From assembly GCF_030362935.1 (NCBI RefSeq), contig NZ_JAUCDY010000002.1, positions 124,001 through 188,000 on the forward strand: a stretch of 64,000 nt of DNA, read 5' to 3'. Origin of the DNA: Thiopseudomonas acetoxidans (GTDB lineage Bacteria; Pseudomonadota; Gammaproteobacteria; Pseudomonadales; Pseudomonadaceae). The notes under the pieces were generated by a model. It was not told where the DNA came from. It was given only the letters and a program-made list of their open reading frames with translations, and ran no database searches. Shown here in pieces: positions 25,506 to 34,669 of the stretch (positions are counted from its first letter, which is position 1; each line of letters begins with the position of its first letter). The position numbers were made by a program, and so were the translations under genes.

Positions 25506-26498
25506 CTATTGCACGGTATAAATCTGGTCGAACACACCGCCATCATTAAAATGCGTGCTTTGAATGTCTGCCCAATTACCAAACGTATCCTCTACGTTAA
25601 TAAAATCTACTGGCGGAAAACGATCGGCATACTCAGCTAAGATTTCTTGGTTACGTGGTCTGAGAAAGTTTTTCGCGGCGATGCGCTGCGCTTCATCGGA
25701 CCAAAGGTACTCAAGATACGCCTGCGCCAACTCACGTGTGCCTTTGCGATCAACCACTTTATCCACCACAGTAACCGGCGGCTCAGCTTCGGCGCTTACA
25801 CTGGGGTAAATCACCTCGAAACCACCGCGACCGAATTCACGCGCAATCATCTCGGCTTCGTTTTCAAAGGTAATCAACACATCACCGATTTGGTTTTGTA
25901 TAAAGGTACTGGTCGCTGCGCGCCCGCCGGTATTCATAATAGGGACTTGCTTAAACAGCTTGGCTACAAAGTCTTTGGCGTCCTGCTCGCTACCGCCCTG
26001 CTGCAACACGTAGGCCCAAGCGGACAAGTAGGTATAGCGGCCATTACCCGAGGTTTTAGGGTTGGGCACAATCACCTCAACACCTTCTTTAACCAAATCC
26101 GACCAGTCATGGATATTCTTCGGGTTGCCTGCGCGCACAATCAATACCGTGGCTGAAGTAAAAGGCGCGCTATTGTTGGGCAAGCGCTGCGCCCAGTCTT
26201 CGGGAATTAGTTTGCCGTGCTGGTAGAGCGCGCTGATGTCAGTGGCCATATTCATGGTAATCACATCGGCCAACAAACCGTCAATCACGGAACGCGCCTG
26301 TTTGCTGGACGCTCCGTGGGACATTTGAATTTGCACAGGCTTATTGCCCTGCGCCTGCCAATGTTTTTGGAACGCTGGGTTAAACTCCTTATAAAAATCA
26401 CGCATTACATCATAAGAAACGTTCAACAACGGGGCAGCACTGAGCGCAGTGCTCAGGCTAATAGCAAGCATAAAAATAGCCAGTGAAATACGTTTCAT
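25506..26498 (-). CDS. sbp: Periplasmic sulfate-binding protein
   Basis: 330 residues with a signal peptide (ISLAIFMLAISLSTALSA). The mature part begins LLNVSYDVMRDFYKEFNPAF, typical of Sbp/CysP. Later it has MSHGASSKQARSVIDGLLADVITM, NPKTSGNGRYTYLSAWAYVL, NTGGRAATSTFIQNQIGDVLITFENEA and LAQAYLEYLWSDEAQRIAAKNFLRPR. It binds sulfate (or thiosulfate) for an ABC importer. The CysTWA permease/ATPase genes are not next to it, as often occurs in Pseudomonas where sbp is separate. cysK lies about 2.4 kb away. Confidence 0.93.
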   Translation of the reverse strand: MKRISLAIFMLAISLSTALSAAPLLNVSYDVMRDFYKEFNPAFQKHWQAQGNKPVQIQMSHGASSKQARSVIDGLLADVITMNMATDISALYQHGKLIPEDWAQRLPNNSAPFTSATVLIVRAGNPKNIHDWSDLVKEGVEVIVPNPKTSGNGRYTYLSAWAYVLQQGGSEQDAKDFVAKLFKQVPIMNTGGRAATSTFIQNQIGDVLITFENEAEMIAREFGRGGFEVIYPSVSAEAEPPVTVVDKVVDRKGTRELAQAYLEYLWSDEAQRIAAKNFLRPRNQEILAEYADRFPPVDFINVEDTFGNWADIQSTHFNDGGVFDQIYTVQ

Positions 26499-26687
26499 GA
26501 CTTGAACTCCAGATAGTAAGTGAAAACAACATAGCCAAGCTGAGTGGCAATCGAGCTTAAGCTGATTGCGTTAAAGTCTAGGCGCTCCGAGATAGACTGT
26601 AAAAGAATAAAAAGTGATTTTGATATAACCAACCCACCCACACATCTATGGAGGTACTGACAACGCAGGTAATTATTCAGCGCTTTG

Positions 26688-27866
26688 TTATGTCGCCAAA
26701 TAACGCATCGCCTGCTCAATCCCTTCGAGCGTCATGGGATACATCTGATTTTCCAGTTGCTGGCGGATAATCTGGGTGGACTGAGTGTACTGCCAGTGCT
26801 GTTTGGGATAGGGGTTAAGCCAGACCAGCTTGTCGAATTTCTCCAAAAACCGCTGCATCCAGACATAGCCGGCTTCTTTATTCCAATGCTCAACACTGCC
26901 GCCGATATGGGTTACCTCATAAGGCGCCATGGCTGCATCACCGACAAAAATCACCTTGTAATCTTGCCCGTAGGTATTGAGCACCTCATGGGTGGGCGTG
27001 CTTTCTTGATAGCGACGTGCATTGTTTTTCCATAACGATTCATACACATAATTATGAAAATAGTAGTATTCCAGATGCTTAAATTCGGCCTTACAGGCGG
27101 AAAACAACTCTTCACAGACTTGAATATGGGCATCCATGGAACCGCCGATATCAAAGAGCACCAGCAACTTAACGGTGTTACGCCGCTCAGGGCGCATTTG
27201 AATATTCAGCAGGCCGCCATCGCGCGCGGTTTGTTTGATGGTGCTGGGCAAATCCAACTCATCGGCGGCACCTGTGCGAGCAAACTGGCGTAAACGGCGC
27301 AGCGCCATTTTAATGTTACGCGTGCCCAGCTCCACCTGATCATCCAGATCTTTAAACTCGCGTTTATCCCATACTTTAACCGCACGGCCTTGGCGCTCGC
27401 CGGCATCGCCCACGCGAATACCTTCCGGATTATAACCCCCTGAGCCAAACGGACTGGTCCCGCCCGTGCCAATCCATTTACTGCCGCCGCTATGACGCTT
27501 TTGCTGTTCTTCTAAACGCTGCTTAAAGGTCTCGATGAGCTTATCCAGCCCACCTAAGGATTTGATTTGCTCACGCTCCTCGGCACTTAACGAGCGTAGG
27601 AACTCTTGACGTAACCACTCTTCGGGAATCAGCGCTTCAATATGTTCATTGAGGTTTTCCAGCCCCTCAAAATACGCAGCAAACGCGCGGTCGAATTTAT
27701 CGAAGTGGCGTTCATCCTTGACCAAAATAGCGCGCGCCAAGTAATAAAACTCATCCATATCGGCAAAGACGATATTTTTTTCCAGCGCAGCAATCAAATC
27801 CAACAACTCACGCAGCGAGACCGGTACACGCGCCGCGCGTAATTCACTAAACAAATTCAACAGCAT
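26688..27866 (-). CDS. VWA-domain CoxE-like protein
   Basis: 392 residues from the ATG at 27866 (MLLNLFSELRAARVPVSLRELLDLI). The frame reaches 27917, but that overlaps the ATPase gene. The C-terminal half is a von Willebrand factor A domain with the metal-site motif LFDIGGSMDAH, here DIGGS rather than the usual DxSGS. It also has HYFHNYVYESLW-type spacing and VGDAAMAPYEV. Such proteins pair with MoxR AAA+ ATPases as chaperones that assemble or insert metal cofactors. Ten bases separate it from the ATPase upstream, so they form one operon. Confidence 0.88.
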   Translation of the reverse strand: MLLNLFSELRAARVPVSLRELLDLIAALEKNIVFADMDEFYYLARAILVKDERHFDKFDRAFAAYFEGLENLNEHIEALIPEEWLRQEFLRSLSAEEREQIKSLGGLDKLIETFKQRLEEQQKRHSGGSKWIGTGGTSPFGSGGYNPEGIRVGDAGERQGRAVKVWDKREFKDLDDQVELGTRNIKMALRRLRQFARTGAADELDLPSTIKQTARDGGLLNIQMRPERRNTVKLLVLFDIGGSMDAHIQVCEELFSACKAEFKHLEYYYFHNYVYESLWKNNARRYQESTPTHEVLNTYGQDYKVIFVGDAAMAPYEVTHIGGSVEHWNKEAGYVWMQRFLEKFDKLVWLNPYPKQHWQYTQSTQIIRQQLENQMYPMTLEGIEQAMRYLAT

Positions 27867-27876
27867 AGCGATGCCC

Positions 27877-28722
27877 TTAGCGGTGACCCTGCCGACCCAT
27901 AAAGGCCAAGCGCTCAAGCAGCATCACATCCTGCTCGTTTTTCACCAGCGCGCCCAGCAACGGCGCAATGGCTTTATTAGCATCACGCTCACGCAGTGTT
28001 TCGGCGCTGATACCATCAGCCATTAACAACTTTAACCAGTCCACCAGCTCGCTAGTCGAGGGCTTTTTCTTTAAACCGGGCGCTTGGCGAATGCCAAAGA
28101 ACACTTCTAAGGCTTGACTCACCAACGCCTGACAAATCCCCGGGTAGTGCACATCTACGATTTGCTGCAGGGTTTCACGCTCAGGGAAGGCGATATAGTG
28201 AAAGAAACAACGGCGCAAAAAAGCATCCGGTAATTCTTTTTCGTTGTTAGAGGTAATGATAATAATCGGGCGGTGCTTCGCCTTGATGGTTTCGTCCGTC
28301 TCGTAGACGTAAAACTCCATCTTATCCAGCTCTTGCAGCAGGTCGTTAGGGAACTCGATATCAGCCTTGTCGATTTCATCAATCAGTAGAATCACCCGCT
28401 CCTCGGCTTCAAAAGCCTCCCAGAGCTTGCCCTTATTAATGTAGTTACGCACATCATGCACCCGCTCAGAATTAAGTTGCGAGTCGCGCAAACGGCTGAC
28501 CGCATCGTACTCGTACAGGCCTTGCTGGGCTTTGGTGGTGGATTTAATGTGCCAGGTAATCAGTTTGGCGTTAAAGGCGTGGGCGACCTCTTCGGCAAGC
28601 AAAGTCTTGCCCGTGCCCGGTTCCCCTTTTACCAGCAGCGGGCGCTGCAAAGTCACGGCCGCATTGACGGCTATTTTTAAATCTTCAGTAGCAACGTAAG
28701 AATCTGTACCAGCAAACTTCAT
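27877..28722 (-). CDS. MoxR-family AAA+ ATPase
   Basis: 281 residues: Walker A GEPGTGKTLLAEEV (about 37-50), Walker B VILLIDEIDKAD (about 110-121), sensor 1 IITSNNEKELPDAFLRRCFFHYI and a helical lid. This is the MoxR class, which works with VWA proteins such as the CoxE-like product just downstream. The cluster target is unknown; cysK lies divergently upstream, a neighbourhood also seen in Pseudomonas. Confidence 0.92.
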   Translation of the reverse strand: MKFAGTDSYVATEDLKIAVNAAVTLQRPLLVKGEPGTGKTLLAEEVAHAFNAKLITWHIKSTTKAQQGLYEYDAVSRLRDSQLNSERVHDVRNYINKGKLWEAFEAEERVILLIDEIDKADIEFPNDLLQELDKMEFYVYETDETIKAKHRPIIIITSNNEKELPDAFLRRCFFHYIAFPERETLQQIVDVHYPGICQALVSQALEVFFGIRQAPGLKKKPSTSELVDWLKLLMADGISAETLRERDANKAIAPLLGALVKNEQDVMLLERLAFMGRQGHR

Positions 28723-28919
28723 AAAAACACCTTATATGGTTATGCTTTTTTAGTCGCTGCAGGACCATAGTGCTTATAGCTATACTCTGCAGAAAACAGT
28801 AGTTTATAGAGAACTATGCGAATAGCAAAAACCGATAATCACCTGTCTTATTACAAACAAGCACCGGCTCAAGGAAGCAAGCGGCTAGACAGTCGACACA
28901 TTTTAAAGAGGCTTACACC

Positions 28920-29894
28920 ATGGGTAATATTTATTTGGATAACGCACAAAGCATCGGCAACACACCGCTGGTACGCATTAATCGTATGGGACCCAAGGGC
29001 GTCACCATTTTGGCAAAAATAGAATCACGCAACCCTGCCGGCTCAGTAAAATGCCGCATTGGCGCTGCGATGGTGCAGGCAGCCGAAGAAAGCGGTGCGC
29101 TTAAATCCGGCACCACCATGGTCGAACCTACTTCCGGCAATACGGGTATAGGTTTAGCCTTTGTTGCGGCGGCCAAAGGCTACCGCTTGATTTTAACTAT
29201 GCCCTCATCGATGAGCCTTGAGCGCCGTAAAATACTTAAAGCCTTAGGCGCAGAAATTGTTCTGACAGAACCCGCCAAGGGCATGAAAGGCGCGATCGAG
29301 AAAGCACAGGAAATTGTCGACCAAAACCCGCAAACCCATATTTTACTGCAACAGTTTGAAAACCCAGCCAACCCTGATATCCACGAAAAAACCACCGGCC
29401 CTGAAATTTGGCGCGATACCAATGGTCGTATTGATGTGCTGGTCAGCGGTGTGGGTACGGGCGGCACCATTACTGGGGTATCGCGTTATATCAAAAACCA
29501 ATGCGGCAAACCCATTATCTCCGTTGCGGTAGAACCTACTGGCTCACCCGTCATCAGTCAGGCCAAAGCAGGCGAAGCATTAACACCGGCACCGCATAAA
29601 ATTCAGGGCTTAGGCGCAGGCTTTATTCCGGGCAACCTAGATTTAAGCTTGGTGGATCAGGTTGAAAAAATCGATGATGAAGAAGCCAAACAGGTTGCAC
29701 TACGGCTGATGCGCGAAGAAGGTATCCTGTGCGGCATTTCCAGCGGTGCAGCTATGGCAGCCGCCCTACGCCTTGCCGAAAAACCACAAATGCAGGGTAA
29801 AACCATTGTCGTCATCATTCCCGACTCAGGCGAGCGTTACTTATCCAGCATGCTGTTTGATGGTTTGTTTACCGAGCAAGAGCTCACCCAGTAA
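28920..29894 (+). CDS. cysK: Cysteine synthase A (O-acetylserine sulfhydrylase)
   Basis: 324 residues of the PLP-dependent fold type II family. It makes cysteine from O-acetylserine and sulfide. The PLP lysine is K44 in NPAGSVKCRIG. Also visible are the substrate loop EPTSGNTGIGLAFVAAAKGY, the phosphate loop GVGTGGTITGVSRY and the C-terminal IVVIIPDSGERYLS. The start MGNIYLDNAQSIGNTPLVRI is typical of CysK rather than CysM. It is a single gene divergent from the MoxR-type ATPase. Confidence 0.95.
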   Translation: MGNIYLDNAQSIGNTPLVRINRMGPKGVTILAKIESRNPAGSVKCRIGAAMVQAAEESGALKSGTTMVEPTSGNTGIGLAFVAAAKGYRLILTMPSSMSLERRKILKALGAEIVLTEPAKGMKGAIEKAQEIVDQNPQTHILLQQFENPANPDIHEKTTGPEIWRDTNGRIDVLVSGVGTGGTITGVSRYIKNQCGKPIISVAVEPTGSPVISQAKAGEALTPAPHKIQGLGAGFIPGNLDLSLVDQVEKIDDEEAKQVALRLMREEGILCGISSGAAMAAALRLAEKPQMQGKTIVVIIPDSGERYLSSMLFDGLFTEQELTQ

Positions 29895-29910
29895 ACCTGC
29901 AGATATAAGT

Positions 29911-29945
29911 AATCTAAGGGTGAGACTCTGGCTTACCCCTAGATT
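29911..29945 (+). terminator. Hairpin after cysK
   Basis: AATCTAAGGGT (29911-29921) and ACCCCTAGATT (29935-29945) pair at 10 of 11 positions. It lies 16 bases past the stop and has only a weak T-rich tail, so it may be a partial or Rho-assisted terminator. Confidence 0.5.
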
Positions 29946-30019
29946 GCTACTCTGTTTCCTTAGTTGTGCAAAAGATGTAATGTTGTACTCATTTATGCTA
30001 ACGACTGAGGATTGAATGT

Positions 30020-31759
30020 ATGACGGTCAAGTGTTCTGCAGTAGCCATCGCACGCCATATCTTGAATGGCTTTGATACCTACCGTGATGAATTTCGCAAG
30101 ATTACCAACATGGGGCGCTATCACTTTGAGCAGGCCATGTGGCAGGAAATCCAGCACGCCTCAGCGCGCCGCATCCAAATCTATAAAGAACACATTCTCG
30201 ACACCCGTAAAGACTTAGTTAACATTTATGGTGAGCAGACATTACTGGATATTGACTGCTGGCCAGAAATTAAAAAATCTTACATGGGCCAGATTGATCT
30301 GCGCCTTGATGACGAGCTATCAGAAACCTGGTTTAACTCGATTTTCAACAGTTTGTTTAGTCACGACAAAATCTGCAATGCCTGTATGTTTGTGCAAACA
30401 ACGCGCAAAGAACGCGTCAGCAGCGAAACCCCTATGCAAATTCGCCAATACCGCCCCAATGGTGACCTGCGCGCCATGCTCAAACAGCTCATCGAAGACT
30501 ACGCGTTTGACATCCCCTATGCCGATACCCAGGCTGATCTAGAGCGCTTGGAATATCAACTAAGGCAATCACTACCCGACTGGGTGTGCAAAGATCCAGA
30601 TCTTACTTTTGAGCTCTACAGCTCGCGCCTGTATCGCAACAAAGGTGCCTATATCCTCGGACGTATTTTCACTCAAGATGAACAATGGCCGCTGGTATTT
30701 CCCTTGCTCAACATCGAAGGCGAAGGCGTGCGCTTTGATGCCGCAATCACCGATGAAGCCGAAGTGTCGATTATCTTCTCTTTTACGCGCTCTTACTTTA
30801 TGGTACGCGTGGCTTATCCTGCTGAATTTATTAGCTTTTTACAGAAAATACTGCCGCGCAAACAACTGTGGGAACTGTACACCTCAATCGGTTTTTACAA
30901 ACAAGGCAAAACCGAGTTTTACCGCTCACTAATGGAACATCTAGAAACCACTGAAGATCGCTTTATGATGGCTCCCGGCATTCGTGGCATGGTTATGACG
31001 GTGTTTACGCTACCCGGTTTTAATATTGTATTTAAAGCTATTAAGGATCGCTTTTCACCTTCAAAAACTGTTGACCGCGCTACAGTCATTGACCGCTATC
31101 GCTTGGTTAAATACGCAGACCGCGTCGGACGCATGGCGGATACGCAGGAATTTTCTGACTTACGCTTTCCAGTGAGTAAATTCGAGCCTGAGTGCTTGCA
31201 AGAGTTACTAGAGGTTGCTCCCGCCACCATCGAAGTGCAGGGTGACGAGGTTCTAGTGCGACACTGTTGGACCGAGCGACGCATGACGCCGCTTAATATT
31301 TATTTAGATAACGCTACAAGCGAGCAGCAAATTCATGATGCGCTAGAGGATTATGGCTGGGCGATAAAACAACTCGCTGCGGCCAATATTTTCCCCGGCG
31401 ATATGCTGCTGAAAAACTTTGGCGTGACCCGTCATGGGCGAGTGGTATTTTATGATTATGATGAAATCAGCTATCTAACCGAAGTGAATTTCCGCACCAT
31501 TCCAGAACCGCGCTATCCAGAAGATGAGATGTCAGCGGAGCCTTGGTATTCAGTCGCACCCAATGATGTATTTCCGGAAGAATTCCCGACCTTCTTGTTC
31601 ACCGACCGCGAACACCGCAAGATTTTTACCGCAATCCACGGCGATCTATTTAAAGCCAGCTACTGGCAAAGCCTGCAAGACGCTATTCTTGAAGGTAAGG
31701 TCATAGACGTGTTTCCCTATAAACGCAAAAAAACACCGTCATACACCTACACAACCTAA
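30020..31759 (+). CDS. aceK: Isocitrate dehydrogenase kinase/phosphatase
   Basis: 579 residues, the usual AceK size. The regulatory N-terminal half contains FDTYRDEFRKITNMGRYHFEQAMW, and the kinase-like C-terminal half includes YILGRIFTQDEQWPLVFPLL, AAANIFPGDMLLKNFGVTRHGRVVFYDYDEISYLTEVNFR (catalytic and metal-binding Asp residues) and PEEFPTFLF. It phosphorylates and dephosphorylates isocitrate dehydrogenase, switching carbon to the glyoxylate shunt during growth on acetate or fatty acids. It is alone here, not with aceBA, as usual in Pseudomonas. REP-like repeats follow it. Confidence 0.96.
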   Translation: MTVKCSAVAIARHILNGFDTYRDEFRKITNMGRYHFEQAMWQEIQHASARRIQIYKEHILDTRKDLVNIYGEQTLLDIDCWPEIKKSYMGQIDLRLDDELSETWFNSIFNSLFSHDKICNACMFVQTTRKERVSSETPMQIRQYRPNGDLRAMLKQLIEDYAFDIPYADTQADLERLEYQLRQSLPDWVCKDPDLTFELYSSRLYRNKGAYILGRIFTQDEQWPLVFPLLNIEGEGVRFDAAITDEAEVSIIFSFTRSYFMVRVAYPAEFISFLQKILPRKQLWELYTSIGFYKQGKTEFYRSLMEHLETTEDRFMMAPGIRGMVMTVFTLPGFNIVFKAIKDRFSPSKTVDRATVIDRYRLVKYADRVGRMADTQEFSDLRFPVSKFEPECLQELLEVAPATIEVQGDEVLVRHCWTERRMTPLNIYLDNATSEQQIHDALEDYGWAIKQLAAANIFPGDMLLKNFGVTRHGRVVFYDYDEISYLTEVNFRTIPEPRYPEDEMSAEPWYSVAPNDVFPEEFPTFLFTDREHRKIFTAIHGDLFKASYWQSLQDAILEGKVIDVFPYKRKKTPSYTYTT

Positions 31760-31790
31760 AGAGTTATGTAGCATAAAGTTTACTAAAAAT

Positions 31791-31985
31791 CGCGAAAAGT
31801 TGCGCTCTAACAAGAGCTGCGCCACTGCGCAAGAACGGCGGTGCTTCAGACCGTTTTACTGTGGGAGCGCATCTTATGCGCGATACGAGTTATAAACCCA
31901 ACTCAAGCGCCGCCGGCTAGTAACATTCGCGCAAAAGTTGCGCTCCCACAAAGGCTACAAATCCAATCGCGAAAAGTTGCGCTCC
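31791..31985. repeat. Cluster of four REP-like repeats
   Basis: Four copies of one unit: CGCGAAAAGTTGCGCTC at 31791, the inverted form GGGAGCGCATCTTATGCGCG at 31863-31882, CGCGCAAAAGTTGCGCTCC at 31928-31946 and CGCGAAAAGTTGCGCTCC at 31968-31985. The second and third form an inverted pair with about 45 bases inside, the same spacing as the pair at 3734-3816. They lie between the convergent aceK and fur genes. Confidence 0.85.
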
Positions 31986-31997
31986 AGCAAGAGTGCG

Positions 31998-32399
31998 TTA
32001 TTTTTTGCGCACGTACAGCACTAAGCTATGGTCAACTAACTCATAGCCCATTTCAGCAACAATTTCTTTTTGGCGCTTTTCTATTTTTTGATCAAAAAAC
32101 TCAAACACTTCGCCGGAGTCAAGACAAACAATATGATCATGGTGCTCACCATCATCAAGCTCAAACACCGCGTGACCACCATCAAAATTATGCCGTATCA
32201 CTAATCCAGCGCTTTCAAATTGCGTTAGCACACGATAAACCGTCGCCAAACCCACATCCTCACCAGCGTCCATTAGGGTTTTATACACATCCTCTGCACT
32301 CATATGACGGGGGTCTGCAGCCTCTAAAATCTGCATAATTTTTACACGGGGCAAGGTTACTTTTAATCCAGCCTTACGTAGTTCAACATTTTCAGACAT
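31998..32399 (-). CDS. fur: Ferric uptake regulator Fur
   Basis: 133 residues from the ATG at 32399 (MSENVELRKAGLKVTLPRVKIM). A longer frame to 32414 adds five residues. The winged-helix N-terminus includes MSAEDVYKTLMDAGEDVGLATVYRVLTQFESAGLVIRHNF, and the metal-binding region has GGHAVFELDDGEHHDHIVCLDSGEVFEF with its histidine cluster. It represses iron-uptake genes when bound to Fe(II). It is divergent from bamE, the standard Pseudomonas arrangement, with 188 bases between. Confidence 0.97.
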   Translation of the reverse strand: MSENVELRKAGLKVTLPRVKIMQILEAADPRHMSAEDVYKTLMDAGEDVGLATVYRVLTQFESAGLVIRHNFDGGHAVFELDDGEHHDHIVCLDSGEVFEFFDQKIEKRQKEIVAEMGYELVDHSLVLYVRKK

Positions 32400-32587
32400 A
32401 ATTCGAATTCTCACTCATGCTGTTTCTCATCAGTCTATAATACAGGTATGATTTAAGAAACCTCTGGCACGCAAGTTACGCAAACAAACAATTAAGATGA
32501 GTTTTTAATCGTTTTGTCAGCAACACGCATCAGGCTTGAGAGCTCAAACATACATTGCCTTAACCAACAAGTGGAAGTCATTTGCCA

Positions 32588-32962
32588 ATGCACAAGAAAG
32601 TCTTATTAAGTTTATGCCTTAGCAGCGTGCTAACTGTCGGTTGTTCAGTTCCCGGAGTATACAAACTGGATATTCAGCAGGGCAATATCATTACCCAAGA
32701 CATGGTTGACCAGCTGCGGCCCGGCATGACAACCCGCCAAGTGCGCTTCATCATGGGTACCCCTTTGATAACAGATACTTTTTCACCACAGCGTTGGGAT
32801 TACTTATACAGCATCCAGCCCGGCGGGGAGAATCGCCACCAAGAGCGTATTAGTTTGTTTTTTGACGAACAGGATCAGCTCACTGGGTTAACAGGTGACT
32901 TCCAACCTGGCATCAGTAAAGACCAAGAAATTCTTGGACAAGAACACCCAGAAGAAGATTAA
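32588..32962 (+). CDS. bamE: Outer-membrane assembly lipoprotein BamE (OmlA)
   Basis: 124 residues with a lipoprotein signal: hydrophobic stretch then LTVGC, the Cys being the lipidation site. The SmpA/OmlA domain contains GNIITQDMVDQLRPGMTTRQVRFIMGTPLI and RWDYLYSIQPGG. BamE is a small subunit of the BAM complex that inserts beta-barrel proteins. I prefer the ATG at 32588, with GGAAG upstream, over a TTG at 32582. Its TAA shares bases with the TAA of the convergent rnfH (TTAA at 32959-32962). Confidence 0.95.
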   Translation: MHKKVLLSLCLSSVLTVGCSVPGVYKLDIQQGNIITQDMVDQLRPGMTTRQVRFIMGTPLITDTFSPQRWDYLYSIQPGGENRHQERISLFFDEQDQLTGLTGDFQPGISKDQEILGQEHPEED

Positions 32963-33267
32963 CTCTCTTTTGCTTGTGCAGCCTTCTCGGCGCGTTTTTT
33001 ACGCGCCTCTTTAGGATCAGCCAACAGCGGGCGATAGATTTCAACCCTATCGCCGTTTTTTAGCTCATACTCATCTGGCTTAGCTATGCCTTTGGAAAAA
33101 ATACCCAAGGGGCTATTGGCTAAATCCAAGTCCGGAAAAATCCTGTCTAAACCAGACTGCAATGCTGCCTGTCGTACTGTAGTGCCCTGAGGCACACGCA
33201 GGCTGTTGATTTTTTGCTTGCCAGCTAGTGCGTAAGCCACTTCAATATTAATCATCGTTTTATCCAT
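32959..33267 (-). CDS. rnfH: RnfH family ubiquitin-like protein (RatB)
   Basis: 102 residues from 33267 (MDKTMINIEVAYAL). A beta-grasp protein: KINSLRVPQGTTVRQAALQSGL, SPLGIFSKGIAKPDEY and GDRVEIYRPLLADPKEARKKRAEKAAQ. Family members are called RnfH or RatB and sit after ratA; their role is not settled. The first 8 bases overlap the end of ratA, so the two are coupled. A later start at 33255 is possible but has no ribosome site. Confidence 0.9.
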   Translation of the reverse strand: MDKTMINIEVAYALAGKQKINSLRVPQGTTVRQAALQSGLDRIFPDLDLANSPLGIFSKGIAKPDEYELKNGDRVEIYRPLLADPKEARKKRAEKAAQAKES

Positions 33268-33694
33268 AAAGTTGTTTCGCTCTATCACAAAACGCACCAA
33301 CCATCGTATTAGCAGCTTGGGTAAATAACGGGCCCAACGTGGCTTTTACCAAAGCACCTGAATAATCAAACTCTAAATCCAAATTCATTTTACAGGCATT
33401 TTCCGCCAGCTGCTTAAACTGCCACACACCATGCAAATGTTTAAACGGCCCTTCAACCAGATTAATTTCTATTTTTTCATTGGGCGCTAATACATTCTGG
33501 GTGATGAAGGTATGCGAGATGCCTAGCTTTGATGCCGTTAGCGCTGCTCGCATGGAATATTCATCAGCAGAGATGAGCTGTGTTTTGCTGCACCAAGGCA
33601 AAAACTCTGGATAACGCTCTACATCATTAACCATCCGATACAGCGCCTCGGCAGAATAAGGCAAAATAGCTGAGCGTTGAATTTTGATACTCAT
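33260..33694 (-). CDS. ratA: RatA/Coq10-like START-domain protein
   Basis: 144 residues of the polyketide cyclase/COQ10 type: AEALYRMVNDVERYPEFLPWCSKTQLI, NEKIEINLVEGPFKHLHGVWQFK and DFEYSGALVKATLGPLF-like ends. In E. coli RatA was described as blocking 50S-30S association. The fold is that of Coq10 lipid-binding proteins, and a role in quinone handling is also proposed. It is divergent from smpB (138 bases), the conserved order in this lineage. Confidence 0.93.
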   Translation of the reverse strand: MSIKIQRSAILPYSAEALYRMVNDVERYPEFLPWCSKTQLISADEYSMRAALTASKLGISHTFITQNVLAPNEKIEINLVEGPFKHLHGVWQFKQLAENACKMNLDLEFDYSGALVKATLGPLFTQAANTMVGAFCDRAKQLYG

Positions 33695-33832
33695 AGCAAC
33701 TCTTAGAGAATATATCAGTGAATGTGCCGGCTATTATACACAGACCGCCATTAACCCGGCAGATGCAATTATGTCCCACTGAACGACTTGCCTCTCGCCT
33801 AAAGCCAAACTTCTCTCTATAATGCGACCACT

Positions 33833-34312
33833 ATGGCTAAACAGAAAAAACAAAACACCAAAGGCACGATTGCGCTGAATAAAAAGGCGCTGCACGATTA
33901 TTTTATCGAACAACGCTTCGAAGCCGGCGTTGCATTAACCGGTTGGGAAGTTAAAAGCCTGCGCGAAGGCAAAGCTCAACTGGTGGACAGCTACGTACTG
34001 TTAAAAGATGGCGAAGCTTGGTTGATGGGTTGTCATGTCAGCCCACTGCAGAGCGTCAGCACACACGTAGTCGCTGATCCCACCCGTACGCGCAAACTGC
34101 TGCTGCACCGCCGCGAACTGGAAAAGCTCTTTGCTGGCGTACAGCGTCAGGGCTATACCTGTGTGGCACTTGCTTTGTACTGGAAAAAGCACCTGGTTAA
34201 ATGCGAAATCGCTTTAGCTAAAGGTAAAAAAGACTTCGACAAACGCCACGTACTTAAAGAGCGTGACTCAGACCGCGAAATGCAACGCGCCCTACGCAGC
34301 AAAAATAAATAG
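33833..34312 (+). CDS. smpB: SsrA-binding protein SmpB
   Basis: 159 residues: NKKALHDYFIEQRFEAGVALTGWEVKSLREGKAQLVDSYV, then CHVSPL, the RTRKLLLHRRELEKL segment and the basic tail KDFDKRHVLKERDSDREMQRALRSKNK. SmpB carries tmRNA to stalled ribosomes for rescue. The ssrA gene is not in the window. A TATAAT at 33818-33823 lies only 9 bases before the ATG, so a promoter using it would give a near-leaderless mRNA; I see no matching -35. Confidence 0.97.
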   Translation: MAKQKKQNTKGTIALNKKALHDYFIEQRFEAGVALTGWEVKSLREGKAQLVDSYVLLKDGEAWLMGCHVSPLQSVSTHVVADPTRTRKLLLHRRELEKLFAGVQRQGYTCVALALYWKKHLVKCEIALAKGKKDFDKRHVLKERDSDREMQRALRSKNK

Positions 34313-34335
34313 CCTTAAACCAAGAGGCCTACAGC

Positions 34336-34551
34336 ATGCCTAACGATGAAGAGCGCTATGCTGCTTATTTTATGCAAGCAGAAGACCACAATACCAATCC
34401 CCTAGAAACAGTTCGTCAGCTACGCAGTGAGCAGCTGGCGGCTTGTGATTTACGCAAGCATGCTGAGCTAGCCAAGTTACGCCAAACAACCAAAACAACC
34501 AAAGCAACACCACCGAATCAAACGTGCAACTCTAACGCAACGGAAACGTAA
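34336..34551 (+). CDS. Small hypothetical protein after smpB
   Basis: A 71-residue product begins 23 bases after smpB with an AAGAGG ribosome site. It is polar and probably helical in the first 55 residues (DEERYAAYFMQAEDHN, LETVRQLRSEQLAACDLRKHAELAKLR) and has a Thr/Asn-rich low-complexity tail. I do not recognise a family. Direction, spacing and a codon-like pattern make it a plausible gene in the smpB transcript. Confidence 0.45.
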   Translation: MPNDEERYAAYFMQAEDHNTNPLETVRQLRSEQLAACDLRKHAELAKLRQTTKTTKATPPNQTCNSNATET

Positions 34552-34669
34552 CCACCCGCATACTTGCTCGGTTATTTTGCTGTAAAGTACTACTTTTGCA
34601 TCGCCAAGCATCTCTCGCCTAACTAGTCCAAACATACCACTGCCCCATTTCTTAGGAGTCATCAACTCA

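Noticed and set aside
32415..32587. Sigma-70 promoters in the fur/bamE gap
   Set aside because: TATAAT at 32436-32441 is a good -10 but no -35 at proper spacing could be found for either strand, so I did not list it.
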